Source of the DNA: Chitinophagaceae bacterium
GTDB taxonomy: Bacteria > Bacteroidota > Bacteroidia > Chitinophagales > Chitinophagaceae
Assembly (NCBI GenBank): GCA_004322015.1
Contig: SCQT01000101.1
Location: 16,807 to 80,806 of the forward strand
Length of the DNA stretch: 64,000 nt
Direction of reading: 5' to 3'
Positions 33,419 through 42,122 of this stretch are shown here, piece after piece; positions within the stretch are counted from its first letter, which is position 1, and each line of letters starts with the position of its first letter. A program made the position numbers and the translations under genes. The notes beneath the pieces are model-generated. The model made no database searches. It was not told where the DNA came from and saw nothing but the letters and a program-made list of their open reading frames with translations.

Positions 33419-35119
33419 ATGATCTTAGACGAAACCGCGATAAAAAATATTTTACTCAAACGACCGAACAAAAAAATGGTCGAAGATGCGCAGTCTTATA
33501 CCAAAAAGCTCATGATGCACATGACCGGCATAGGACTGAAAGAATATCTTGAGAACATCAACGGCTTTGAACGGCCTGGGGCGCAGGATATTCGTCAGAA
33601 ATATACGACAAGCAATACGGACTTGTTTTCGAGGATCCATCGCCCGATTGACAAAGTGTTTAGCGCGAAAGGCGGTAGTTGTTATTATAGCCTTCCCGAT
33701 AACCAGGACAAGCAGTTTAAGCAAATACTTTCAGAGGTCGAATACGGCTACAACATGCGCCGTTGGATGGAATCGTTCTGGCGACCGGCATACCATTATG
33801 ACCCGATGGGAATGATTTTCGTTGAAATTGACGGCAAAGGAAACGCCTATCCGACCTATAAAAGCGTGCTGGATGTGTACGACTACCAGCCGAACGGCAG
33901 GAAGCTGGACTACGTTGTTTTCAAAACGGATAAGAAGATTGAGAAGGTGAAAAAGGGTGAAAAAATTACTGTTCCTGTTTATAGAATCATAGACGATGCG
34001 TTTGATTACCTTGTTGAGTGGGACGGCTATAACTACAAAACAATTGCCAAGGAAACATTTCCGAATTATTTTCTAAAAGTTCCCGCGATTATCATTTCCG
34101 ACCTATTCGATCAGCTTAGAGGTTACTATATCAGCCCGGACAACGACATAATAGAAAGGGCGGATGAGTTCTTAACGGAAGGATCCGTGAAATCTATCTA
34201 TAAAAAATATTTTGGATTCCCGCAAGCCTGGGCGTATGCGAGCGACTGCCCGACATGCGAAGGTGAAGGCGTGTTCAACGGTGCGAAGTGCCCCGATTGC
34301 AACGGAACCGGAAAAAAATCAAAACACAATGTTTGGGAAACGATCAATTTGCCGGTTCCGGACAAAGACGATCCCAAACTAACGCCAGACGTCGCCGGCT
34401 ATATCACACCGGACGTGCAGGGGTGGGATAAGATGACCGAGGAGATGCAATTATTAGAAGAAATTATGTTCAGGACCTATTGGGGAACGTCGCAGGTGGA
34501 AGAAAGTAAGAGCGAGACGGCGACAGGCAGGTATATTGACGTGCAGCCTGTGAATGACCGTCTTAATAAGTTCGCTGATGCTGCTGAATATGTGGAGGGC
34601 TATGTTACTGATCTGTTGGGGCAGTTCTATTTCGGATTAAATTACAAAGGAGCTTCGATCAATTACGGGCGCCGTTTTCTGATTGAGCCACCAGATGACA
34701 TTTGGGAAAAATATCAGAACGCCCGAAAAGTAGGCGCACCCAACAGCGTATTAGACAATCTTCTAATAGAATTTTATCAGACTAAATACCAATCCGACAG
34801 CGTGGAGATGCAGAAATATATCAAGATGATGAAGGTGGAACCCTTTGTTCACATGACTGTTACCGAACTTGACAAAGTAGAGGTTCCTAAGATTGATTAT
34901 CTGAAAAAATTATATTTCAACGAATGGATGTCCACGATTGAAGACAACCAACTTTTGATTTTGACAGTTGAAAACTTGCAACAGAGCCTGAGTGCCTTCA
35001 TTGCGCCGAAATTTGACCTATACAGCGCAGAGCTACCGGCCCAAGCATTGCCGATCGTTCAGTCAGGGCAGCAACAGCCCACCCCAGCGGCAGCCAAACA
35101 ACCAGTAAACCCAATTTAA
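33419..35119 (+). CDS. Portal protein with DnaJ-type zinc insert
   Basis: The 566-residue protein follows the terminase and shows a portal-like order: N-terminal helices, a clip region with beta strands, and a C-terminal Gln/Pro tail. A small insert near residues 276-303 contains CPTCEGEGVFNGAKCPDCNG, a pair of CxxCxGxG knuckles typical of DnaJ zinc fingers. The insert is unusual for a portal. Function: dodecameric DNA entry channel. Assignment rests on position, size and fold order. Confidence 0.8.
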   Translation: MILDETAIKNILLKRPNKKMVEDAQSYTKKLMMHMTGIGLKEYLENINGFERPGAQDIRQKYTTSNTDLFSRIHRPIDKVFSAKGGSCYYSLPDNQDKQFKQILSEVEYGYNMRRWMESFWRPAYHYDPMGMIFVEIDGKGNAYPTYKSVLDVYDYQPNGRKLDYVVFKTDKKIEKVKKGEKITVPVYRIIDDAFDYLVEWDGYNYKTIAKETFPNYFLKVPAIIISDLFDQLRGYYISPDNDIIERADEFLTEGSVKSIYKKYFGFPQAWAYASDCPTCEGEGVFNGAKCPDCNGTGKKSKHNVWETINLPVPDKDDPKLTPDVAGYITPDVQGWDKMTEEMQLLEEIMFRTYWGTSQVEESKSETATGRYIDVQPVNDRLNKFADAAEYVEGYVTDLLGQFYFGLNYKGASINYGRRFLIEPPDDIWEKYQNARKVGAPNSVLDNLLIEFYQTKYQSDSVEMQKYIKMMKVEPFVHMTVTELDKVEVPKIDYLKKLYFNEWMSTIEDNQLLILTVENLQQSLSAFIAPKFDLYSAELPAQALPIVQSGQQQPTPAAAKQPVNPI

Positions 35120-35140
35120 TCACACATAAAAACAAAAATT

Positions 35141-35527
35141 ATGCATCACATGCAAATTAAGAAAGCAGCCAAGACTTACGCCGATGAATATGCGAAGCTC
35201 GGCGAGAGCGTGCTCAAACAGAAACTCGCCGACGGCGGCATCGAGGATGAAGACATTGATCAGATCATTGATAAGATCAAAGAAGGCGATACAATGATGC
35301 CTGCTGACATAAAGCATCAAAAAGCGGCTGCCAAAATTGAGGCTGGAAATGCCAACAGCGAGTTTGAGGAGTGGAAAGTGGCACTAAAGAGCCAGCAGCA
35401 CCGGGAAAACATTGACGAGAATTTCGACAAAGTTCGCCGGGTAAAAAATGTGCGAATTCCTGTCGAAATGGCGGAGCAGATGAATGAAATGAGTGTCAAC
35501 ACGAACATCAGATACTTCGCAGTTTAA
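35141..35527 (+). CDS. Phage head-region protein, unknown
   Basis: The 128-residue helical and acidic protein (SVLKQKLADGGIEDEDIDQI) lies between portal and the scaffold candidate. A second in-frame Met (MHHM) follows the first. No family recognised. Confidence 0.65.
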   Translation: MHHMQIKKAAKTYADEYAKLGESVLKQKLADGGIEDEDIDQIIDKIKEGDTMMPADIKHQKAAAKIEAGNANSEFEEWKVALKSQQHRENIDENFDKVRRVKNVRIPVEMAEQMNEMSVNTNIRYFAV

Positions 35528-35545
35528 ACCTTAAAAAAATATATC

Positions 35546-36385
35546 ATGTTAAAAGTAGAACAGTTAAAAAGCATTGCTACGCTCCTGAAGATCAATCCTG
35601 CTACCTTAGAAGCAGCCGTCGCGTCGGACAAGGAAACCGAAATTGAGTTGCCAAAAGATGTCAAGTTGCTTTCAGACAAAGATTTAGAAAGCAGGGACAA
35701 GAATGTAAAGTCAACAGGCTACAATGAGGGCGTGAAAGCCGGTCAGGAGATAATGATCAAGGACCTTAAGCAGGCTCACGGGCTGACATTCGAGGGTAAA
35801 GATTCAAATAAATTCGTCGAGGCATTGGTGGCGAAGACTTTGTCAGATGCCAAGCTGCAGCCAAATGAGCAACTGAAAGAAAAGGATAACATTATTGCCA
35901 ATTTGCAAAAGAGTGTTCAGGCGCTTACGGCCGAGAAAGAACAGATCCAAAAGCAACACAAAGAAACACTGCTGAATGATAACCTCATAAAGCACGTGCC
36001 CACGCTTGCAGTAGGGCTGGAACCGGATGAAGTGATTTTGTCCATGAAATCGAAAGGCTACATGTTTGAGATAGATGACGCCGGCGCTTTGGTGACTAAG
36101 CACAACGGACAGGTAGTTCGGGATGCCACAACGCAGAATGCTGTGGAGGTGAAGGACGTGATTTCAGGTTATGTGAAAGAACGGAAGTGGGAAAAGACAG
36201 AAGCCGAGCAGCCGCGCGGACGCGGAGCCGGTAACAGCGCGCCCAGGTTGGACGGAAGTATTACCACATTGAGCCAAGCGAAAAAAGCCTGGGAGGCAGA
36301 AGGTAAGAGTGCAAATAGTTCTGAGTTTGTAGGCTATGTGCAGTCGCTGTCCAAGGATAATTCAAATTTCGATATGAATAAATAA
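35546..36385 (+). CDS. Scaffold-like head protein
   Basis: The 279-residue protein has a long coiled coil (about residues 110-150, KEKDNIIANLQKSVQALTAE) and a charged flexible C-terminal part (EQPRGRGAGNSAP). This is typical of phage scaffolding proteins placed between portal and major capsid. No protease domain is visible in the window's head region. Confidence 0.65.
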   Translation: MLKVEQLKSIATLLKINPATLEAAVASDKETEIELPKDVKLLSDKDLESRDKNVKSTGYNEGVKAGQEIMIKDLKQAHGLTFEGKDSNKFVEALVAKTLSDAKLQPNEQLKEKDNIIANLQKSVQALTAEKEQIQKQHKETLLNDNLIKHVPTLAVGLEPDEVILSMKSKGYMFEIDDAGALVTKHNGQVVRDATTQNAVEVKDVISGYVKERKWEKTEAEQPRGRGAGNSAPRLDGSITTLSQAKKAWEAEGKSANSSEFVGYVQSLSKDNSNFDMNK

Positions 36386-36390
36386 ATCAT

Positions 36391-36461
36391 TGCGGGGTAG
36401 TGTAAAGGGAGCACATAAGCCTCATACGCTTAAAATCGCAGTTCGATCCTGTGCCCCGCTT
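36391..36461 (+). tRNA. Phage tRNA with CAT anticodon (Met or Ile2 type)
   Basis: A full cloverleaf folds from 36391 to 36461. Acceptor TGCGGGG pairs with CCCCGCT except for a 1:72 T-T mismatch. The D stem is GTGT/GCAC, the anticodon stem TAAGC/GCTTA with loop CTCATAC (anticodon CAT), and the T stem CGCAG/CTGTG with loop TTCGATC. The variable loop is short (AAAT) and no CCA is encoded. It may be elongator Met, initiator-like or lysidine-modified Ile2. Confidence 0.88.
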
Positions 36462-36474
36462 CTAAAACCATGAA

Positions 36475-36681
36475 ATGATGATCATCAACGAGAAGTTTAA
36501 GCTGAAGCAAATAGTCTATCTGGTAACGGATAAAGAGCAGAAAAAAAGGATAGTAACGGGAATATTCATCTGTGCTGACGGGACGCTCATGTACGAATGT
36601 ACTGAAGGTCCCAATTATTCAAAACATTATGATTTTGAAATTTCAGCCGAAAAAGACATTTTGGCAACTATTGATAACTAA
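36475..36681 (+). CDS. Small phage protein, unknown
   Basis: The 68-residue ORF has alternating beta strands (KLKQIVYLVTDKEQKKRIVT, then GIFICADGTLMYECTEG). It lies 13 bp downstream of the tRNA. No family recognised. Confidence 0.6.
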   Translation: MMIINEKFKLKQIVYLVTDKEQKKRIVTGIFICADGTLMYECTEGPNYSKHYDFEISAEKDILATIDN

Positions 36682-36695
36682 AAAATAAAACAACC

Positions 36696-36920
36696 ATGGC
36701 AAAATTAAGCACTAAGCAAAGAAAGAATCTGCCTAAGTCAGATTTCGTTTATCCACCGACAAAAAGCAATCCAAGGGGTAAATATCCGATACCTGATAAA
36801 TCGCACGCAAAGGATGCGCTTGCGCGTGTGGCGGCCAACGGCACCCCTGCACAGAAAGCCAAAGTAAAGGCAGCTGTTCATAAGAAATTTCCGAGCATTG
36901 GCAAGAAAAAACCAAGCTGA
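36696..36920 (+). CDS. Small basic phage protein
   Basis: The 74-residue, very basic protein contains LPKSDFVYPPTKSNPRGKYP and HAKDALARVAANGTPAQKAK. This looks like the conserved small proteins (DUF6582-like) found in many phages and host genomes. DNA binding is possible; function unknown. Confidence 0.65.
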   Translation: MAKLSTKQRKNLPKSDFVYPPTKSNPRGKYPIPDKSHAKDALARVAANGTPAQKAKVKAAVHKKFPSIGKKKPS

Positions 36921-36947
36921 TAACTGAAAAATCACTACATTAGCAGT

Positions 36948-37262
36948 ATGTTTCTTGTAGGGATCATACTGCTACTTTTTTCCTTCATACTCCGATCGAG
37001 TAAAGAAGAAAGCCCAGTGTACGCACATGGCCCGAAGCTTACCTACGATCAGCAGCGAGCCAACTACAAAAGCGTTCGTAACTTCATCGAGGCTCATCCC
37101 GGTTACGATATCAATAACCGGTTTCCTGAATATCAGGAAGATATTGCTATCGCTAAAGCGTACAATGACCTCAATACACGCTATGCCAATGGTGATATAA
37201 GCGACGCTGATTACCAGATTGAGTTGCACGAGCTGAGTAAACGAATCAATATGCCCTCTTAG
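36948..37262 (+). CDS. TM protein with SHOCT-like C-terminus
   Basis: The 104-residue protein has an N-terminal TM helix (FLVGIILLLFSFILRS) and ends with LNTRYANGDISDADYQIELH. This C-terminal piece resembles the SHOCT helical motif. It lies directly before the capsid promoter and is the last gene of the terminase-portal unit. Confidence 0.6.
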   Translation: MFLVGIILLLFSFILRSSKEESPVYAHGPKLTYDQQRANYKSVRNFIEAHPGYDINNRFPEYQEDIAIAKAYNDLNTRYANGDISDADYQIELHELSKRINMPS

Positions 37263-37298
37263 CGAATTGTTCCACGTGAAAAAATATTTATAATTTTT

Positions 37299-37329
37299 TT
37301 TGGTTATATAGATTTTATCTATATCTTTG
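37299..37329 (+). promoter_or_regulatory. Late promoter 2 (capsid) with ATATAGAT-N3-ATCTATAT operator
   Basis: TTTG at 37299-37302 and TATCTTTG at 37322-37329 are 19 bp apart. The perfect inverted repeat ATATAGAT-TTT-ATCTATAT (37306-37324) overlaps the -7 element. It should drive the major capsid transcript. Confidence 0.75.
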
Positions 37330-37378
37330 TTTCTTGGTTGCCTGGATATTGGCGACCATGATAAACGCAGAGGATACA

Positions 37379-37398
37379 GGGCTGCCGCTTGGCAGCCC
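37379..37398 (+). promoter_or_regulatory. Strong hairpin in the capsid leader
   Basis: GGGCTGCC-GCTT-GGCAGCCC forms a perfect 8-bp stem with a 4-nt loop in the 5' leader, about 60 nt before the capsid start. It may stabilise the abundant mRNA or affect translation. Confidence 0.55.
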
Positions 37399-37458
37399 GG
37401 TGCTGCAAAGATTTTCCTCCCAAGATGTGTGGAGACATTTTATTCATCCATTAAAAAA

Positions 37459-38481
37459 ATGGCAAATTTTTCAGTATCAAACTTGGTCAAGGCCCAGGCT
37501 CGCCTTGCAGATAAGTTTAAGAATAATGAGATGCGGACCATGGCTTCTCCGGCGATTATGCTCGCTATGCAGAATCAAACCGCACTTATTCCCTCTCACG
37601 AACAACTAAGGGTGAGAGAAGACAGGCCGATTACAGGCTATATGATGAATCGGGTAAAACGTACTCCCGGTAATTCGAGAACGTATAATCACACCGGAAG
37701 TGCGGGAACCTCCAGCGGATTTGATTTCGTTTGGAGCATTCTCAGTGATGTGTTTTCCATTTCCTTAAAACAAATGGATGACAACATCTTTTCGTTTGAG
37801 GAAGCGCTTGCACAAGAAATCCTGAACTGTTCTATCAATCTTCATGAAAAGATTGAGCAGACGCTGATCAATTATTTGTTTACGCAGCGTTCTCAGGTAT
37901 CGGTAGCTACTCCGAAGGGCGGCACATGGAATGCAACCAACTTTGCATTTGAAGTTGCATCAACGGACAAAGTTACCTTCTACCAAAGGGCAAAGGCTTT
38001 CATGCGCCAGAACTTTTATCGCGGCTTGCTTGACATGATAGCAGATGTGAACATGAGCATTGCGTCTGAAAACTTAGCCGCACAAGGTGCCGGTAACGCC
38101 ACTAACCTGGCTTACCAGTTCGCTGGCCTGACTATCAGCGAATCTACCGCACTCAGTGATGCTAATTATGCAAACGGGGCTGTACTTGCTATGCCACAAG
38201 GCAGCTTCTCTTTACAGCAATGGATACCGAAGCAAAACAGGGAGGGGCGAGGAGATTACAACAGTGTGTTAGGTGGTTACGGCTCTATTTCAGATCCACT
38301 CGGAACAGGGTTGCAATTTGCGGTTCATGGTTATACCGAACGGGCAGATACTTCCGCTCTTAATGGTAATGCACAGGATGACCTTTTGCAGATGGAAATA
38401 TCCATTGATATTTCTCCTGTAGTAGGTAAGCTGAGCAATCCAAACGAAAGCATCGTGTTTGAAATAGCACAAGGCCTGTAA
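37459..38481 (+). CDS. Major capsid protein (likely)
   Basis: From ATG 37459 the protein has 340 residues, the size of an HK97-fold capsid. It has its own strong promoter and leader, and follows the scaffold candidate. The sequence has mixed alpha/beta composition with a long helix (SFEEALAQEILNCSINLHEK) that could be the spine helix. An earlier in-frame ATG-like start (37327) would lie in the promoter leader and is rejected. Assigned by position and size, no family recognised. Confidence 0.75.
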   Translation: MANFSVSNLVKAQARLADKFKNNEMRTMASPAIMLAMQNQTALIPSHEQLRVREDRPITGYMMNRVKRTPGNSRTYNHTGSAGTSSGFDFVWSILSDVFSISLKQMDDNIFSFEEALAQEILNCSINLHEKIEQTLINYLFTQRSQVSVATPKGGTWNATNFAFEVASTDKVTFYQRAKAFMRQNFYRGLLDMIADVNMSIASENLAAQGAGNATNLAYQFAGLTISESTALSDANYANGAVLAMPQGSFSLQQWIPKQNREGRGDYNSVLGGYGSISDPLGTGLQFAVHGYTERADTSALNGNAQDDLLQMEISIDISPVVGKLSNPNESIVFEIAQGL

Positions 38482-38513
38482 TCAATCTTTTCACATTCAA
38501 ATCAAATTTAAAA

Positions 38514-38906
38514 ATGAAAAAGTTTCTTTTAATTGGGATGTTTTTTTTTAGTTGCATTGCGTTCGCAAGTGCGCAAAGTGCATTGAATGCATCTAAAAGC
38601 ACGCTGACAAATGCTGATACGTCTTACCTGACGGCCCCCAGGCTGGGAGCTCCTTATACGGTGCTTAGCATTCAGTTGAATGTAACCAAAATAAGCGGAA
38701 CGGTCGCAGGCACTGCTGTAGTGCAAGGCTCTATTGACGGAATCAATTATACAAGCATCAGTTCGGACACACTGAATTTGGTCAACGGCAACAATATAAA
38801 ATTGTGGGCACTCGGTAATGCCCAATATCCCTATCACAGAGTGGTGGTAATCACTAATGGAACACAAAGTTCATCCGTAAACGGCCTTGTCTGGTATAAT
38901 AGATGA
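38514..38906 (+). CDS. Exported phage protein next to the capsid gene
   Basis: The 130-residue protein has a Sec signal peptide (MKKFLLIGMFFFSCIAFASA, cleavage before QSA). The mature domain is beta-rich (VLSIQLNVTKISGTVAGTAV, VQGSIDGINYTS), like immunoglobulin-type or decoration proteins. It overlaps the next gene by 4 bp. An exported protein in the head operon is odd; a decoration role would require retention in the cytoplasm. Confidence 0.7.
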   Translation: MKKFLLIGMFFFSCIAFASAQSALNASKSTLTNADTSYLTAPRLGAPYTVLSIQLNVTKISGTVAGTAVVQGSIDGINYTSISSDTLNLVNGNNIKLWALGNAQYPYHRVVVITNGTQSSSVNGLVWYNR

Positions 38907-39970
38907 TCACCAACGGGTTTGACACGGCTAAGGTCCTGACTGCTTTAATGGGCAGGATGGGATGGAGACAGGAAGGTACATCGCCTGTATTGAATGAGGC
39001 TAATTTGCTTTCAAACTCAGGCAGGTATTTCCAAGACTTTCATGCTATCGTGACCATTCAGAACGTGTTATCCACGATGGCGGAAGTAGCTGCAAATGAC
39101 GCAGATTTCAATGCTTATCTGCAAAGCCTGCAGCAGTCAGTTATCATGGCAGCGCTGAATGCCGTGTTTATTAAACCGCAGTTGGTGGAATCGGTATTGC
39201 TCTTTGAAAGAGGGTTGTATAATCCGAGGATTGTAAATAACGGTAGCAACTTTGTAGGGTTTCAGTTAAGGGTAGCGCCAGGCGATTATGCAATGCAGAT
39301 CAATTCGATTACACTTGAATTTAATCAGGATGTAACCTTCAATCTGTATTTGTACAACCAGGGCAGGCTGGCGCCTATCTGGACTAAATCAGTAAGCGCG
39401 AAAGCCAACGATGAAACCGTGATTGATATAACGGACCTTATTTTCAAGCATTCTTCGGAAGATAATAAAGGTGGCCTTTTCTACCTCGGTTACTTCCAGA
39501 GTGAATTAGGCACAGCGCAGGCTATTCAGCAGAATTTTTTCCGTTGGAACGTCGGAAAGGTTTACATGGCTCAGAGTTTTGAAGCGAAAGATCATGGAGA
39601 TGGCACTTTTGATAAAGTTTTCATATTCCGGAATTACATGAATTTCGGATTAAACTTCGAGTTAAGTGTTTTCCGGGACTATACGAAAACCATCATTCAA
39701 AACTCCTACTTATTTGACGAGTTGATAGGCTTGCACATGGCTGCCAAGGTAATGGAGAATGTAATTTTTTCCGAGCGCAGCAATAAGACGCAGCGTATCA
39801 GCAAGGAGAATGAAAGCCAGATTTATACCGACCTGAATCAGGCCATGGCCACAGAGGAAATACCCTTCAATGTTGGAATAAAGACTAAAATTCAAAGGGA
39901 AATTAAGAAGGTATATACCAATTTCTTTCCTCAACCTGAAACTGTAACTACAACACCATGTTGGTACTAA
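38903..39970 (+). CDS. Phage structural protein, unknown
   Basis: The 355-residue protein is in the head-tail joining region and reads as a mixed fold with a central beta-sandwich (FQLRVAPGDYAMQINSITLE). It overlaps its neighbours by 4 bp (left) and 13 bp (right), so the block is coupled. No family recognised. Confidence 0.75.
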   Translation: MITNGFDTAKVLTALMGRMGWRQEGTSPVLNEANLLSNSGRYFQDFHAIVTIQNVLSTMAEVAANDADFNAYLQSLQQSVIMAALNAVFIKPQLVESVLLFERGLYNPRIVNNGSNFVGFQLRVAPGDYAMQINSITLEFNQDVTFNLYLYNQGRLAPIWTKSVSAKANDETVIDITDLIFKHSSEDNKGGLFYLGYFQSELGTAQAIQQNFFRWNVGKVYMAQSFEAKDHGDGTFDKVFIFRNYMNFGLNFELSVFRDYTKTIIQNSYLFDELIGLHMAAKVMENVIFSERSNKTQRISKENESQIYTDLNQAMATEEIPFNVGIKTKIQREIKKVYTNFFPQPETVTTTPCWY

Positions 39971-40524
39971 AAGATAATCCAACCGGTATTGATCAACCGA
40001 TACAAAGGCTGCAATCATGGCTTTATCCCAGATTGAAAACAGTTTGGAATATTGGCGATAACGAATGGATGAGTTATGGAAGGGTTTATAAGAACCAGGA
40101 CGTCAAGGGGTATATTCCGGAGGTATATGTGGGAGGCAATGAGTACAAGGAAGTTTTCTTTGACGACAATTACCCAGTAATCAGTTTCCTTGGGATGGAA
40201 GATAAGCGTCAGATTGATGTAAGCGATAACGCACAGGCTTATATTATTTTTCAGGTTGACTTATCTGTATTAAAACCGGCTATTGGCCACAGAGGCGACG
40301 AAGAGGTGCACATGGATGTACTGAATCAATTCAAGACGCCGGTATTCGGCTTTAAGCTGAGCGGGATTGAAACGGGCATTGAAAACGTATTCAGTGAGTT
40401 CAGGTTGTATAAACGCCATACCGGACAGATGACCAATACTGAATCCATCAAATACCGGGATATGCACCCTCTTCACTGCTTTAAAGTAACGTTTAATTTA
40501 AAATACAAAAACAACAATTGTTAA
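39958..40524 (+). CDS. Phage neck or tail-completion protein (position-based)
   Basis: The 188-residue protein overlaps the preceding gene by 13 bp and precedes the tail-tube candidate by 20 bp. Sequence: acidic-aromatic with a segment FFDDNYPVISFLGMEDKRQI. The label follows gene order only. Confidence 0.6.
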   Translation: MLVLKDNPTGIDQPIQRLQSWLYPRLKTVWNIGDNEWMSYGRVYKNQDVKGYIPEVYVGGNEYKEVFFDDNYPVISFLGMEDKRQIDVSDNAQAYIIFQVDLSVLKPAIGHRGDEEVHMDVLNQFKTPVFGFKLSGIETGIENVFSEFRLYKRHTGQMTNTESIKYRDMHPLHCFKVTFNLKYKNNNC

Positions 40525-40544
40525 CTTTTTAAAAATCAAATAAG

Positions 40545-41498
40545 ATGGCTAATTTAAATCAAATTGTATGTCAGGATACAGGAGGTAGCAATACGGGTAT
40601 TCCGGCTTGCTTTCTTGATCCAAAGCAAATAATCGGTGTTATCATTACTCCGGTAGGATACACTATCAAGGCAGCCGACATGGCTACTTTGCAAACTAAA
40701 TTGCAGGCCGATACTATGGCGGGAGCAGGCGCGAGGATTTATCCATTGATAAATTTCGTTGCGTTGAGCGCCGATAATACTCAGAAGCCGGTCATGCAGA
40801 ACTTAGGGTATGGTTTTTCTCTTTTCGTGAGAGAGGGTAATTACGACCTGTCATTTCAATACACTGACGGGGGACTGTGCCTTCATAAGCAACTAAGGGC
40901 CTTCAATAACAAAAATTGGGGAATATTCCTGGTTGACGCTGATGGTGTGCTTTATGGGTATAAAAGCGGCAGTGACTTACAGTCCATACCGTTGGTTCAG
41001 TTCTACGCTGAGCCGTGGAAGATGAATGACGGCAGCAAAGTAGCTGAATTCATCGTATCGGTTAGTTTTAAGCCGCAATATCTTAATGAATGGGTCGGCT
41101 TCCTTTCCACTGCAGCAGATTTTGATATAGCCACTTCTGTGGTCGGGCTTATCAACCTTACCGTTTCGCAGGTAACGGCATTAGCTGCCGGTTCCGTAAA
41201 AGTGCAGGTGGCTACATCATGCGGTGGATCTAATTTGTACGACCAATACAAAGCTGCATTATCGCTGGTTGGCGCATGGTCGGCCACGAACGCATCTACC
41301 GGAACTGTAATACCCATCGCATCGGTTACTGCTAACGACGCAGATAAATCATTTACTGTCGCCTTCACTACCACGGCGCCTCCCTATCCGGCTACCGGCG
41401 GCAAATTGAATTTATCGCTGGCCAGCGCCGCTGATTTGGCTGCTTTGGCTACGCCTATGGTGGGGTACGAATCTAATGTATTAGTTGAAACCGTATAA
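40545..41498 (+). CDS. Tail tube-like protein with Ig-like C-terminal domain
   Basis: The 317-residue protein has a beta-rich N-terminal part (about 1-205) and a C-terminal part (about 215-310, LTVSQVTALAAGSVKVQVAT) resembling the Ig-like decoration domains of tail tube proteins. It precedes the chaperone-size ORF and tape measure, as tail tube genes do. Confidence 0.65.
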   Translation: MANLNQIVCQDTGGSNTGIPACFLDPKQIIGVIITPVGYTIKAADMATLQTKLQADTMAGAGARIYPLINFVALSADNTQKPVMQNLGYGFSLFVREGNYDLSFQYTDGGLCLHKQLRAFNNKNWGIFLVDADGVLYGYKSGSDLQSIPLVQFYAEPWKMNDGSKVAEFIVSVSFKPQYLNEWVGFLSTAADFDIATSVVGLINLTVSQVTALAAGSVKVQVATSCGGSNLYDQYKAALSLVGAWSATNASTGTVIPIASVTANDADKSFTVAFTTTAPPYPATGGKLNLSLASAADLAALATPMVGYESNVLVETV

Positions 41499-41500
41499 TC

Positions 41501-41890
41501 ATGGCTGAGACATTCTTTTTTCATGGTGTGGGGTTTAATATGGATTGGATTGCCTCATTAGAACTTTCTGAGTTCGTGGGGCATCCATCCAATAATCACC
41601 TTTGGCCAGATATAGATCAATCTGAAAAACGGGACCGCCTTAAAGCGGTTCATAAAGCATGCACTCATGGGAACAACGATAGCGGAAATGGCGACGCGGT
41701 GGAAAATGCTGAATCTGCCGAAGGAAGTACCGGAGATCATCAAACAGACGAAGGCGGATATAGTGACATTGCAGCAGCAACAAATGTACGAGGGAAGGGA
41801 CGCAGAGAACGAGGCGATAATGCCGCAATACGCCCCGAAAACGATATTCATAAAGACCCAGAAACGGAAGCCACCTCAACCGGTGGATAG
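41501..41890 (+). CDS. Tail-assembly-size ORF overlapping the next gene out of frame
   Basis: The 129-residue ORF begins with a protein-like segment (MAETFFFHGVGFNMDWIASL, then ELSEFVGHPSNNHLWPDIDQ) similar to short ORFs preceding tape measures in Bacteroidota phages. After about residue 55 the composition becomes acidic/polar and it runs out of frame through the next gene for 224 bp. The real product may end earlier or shift frame. Confidence 0.5.
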   Translation: MAETFFFHGVGFNMDWIASLELSEFVGHPSNNHLWPDIDQSEKRDRLKAVHKACTHGNNDSGNGDAVENAESAEGSTGDHQTDEGGYSDIAAATNVRGKGRRERGDNAAIRPENDIHKDPETEATSTGG

Positions 41891-42122
41891 GGTGACGCTT
41901 AAAGATACCGGAGCTTTTTACAAAGGCATGAGGGTTACCAATATAACGAAGAAAAGCTTCTTTATAGATAGCCGTGACCGGAAAGACCAAAAGCTTGAAG
42001 ACAAATATGGGAAGTCAATTTTTGGACTTAATCTGCCTTCGCGTATCGGATATGTGAATGAATATTTTTTTCCGCTTCTTAAAGAGTACATCGAATCTGT
42101 AACCAAATTAAAGATGAAATGA
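41667..42122 (+). CDS. Tail protein, gp10-like (position)
   Basis: The 151-residue protein (MGTTIAEMATRWKMLNLPKE) has a region LKDTGAFYKGMRVTNITKKS and YGKSIFGLNLPSRIGYVNEY, as seen in head-tail joining proteins of the HK97-gp10 type. It overlaps 41501-41890 in another frame and the next gene by 4 bp. Confidence 0.7.
   Translation: MGTTIAEMATRWKMLNLPKEVPEIIKQTKADIVTLQQQQMYEGRDAENEAIMPQYAPKTIFIKTQKRKPPQPVDRVTLKDTGAFYKGMRVTNITKKSFFIDSRDRKDQKLEDKYGKSIFGLNLPSRIGYVNEYFFPLLKEYIESVTKLKMK

Noticed and set aside
37327..37458. N-terminal extension of the capsid ORF
   Set aside because: It begins inside the promoter's -7 element and runs through the leader hairpin; ATG 37459 starts the protein-like sequence.
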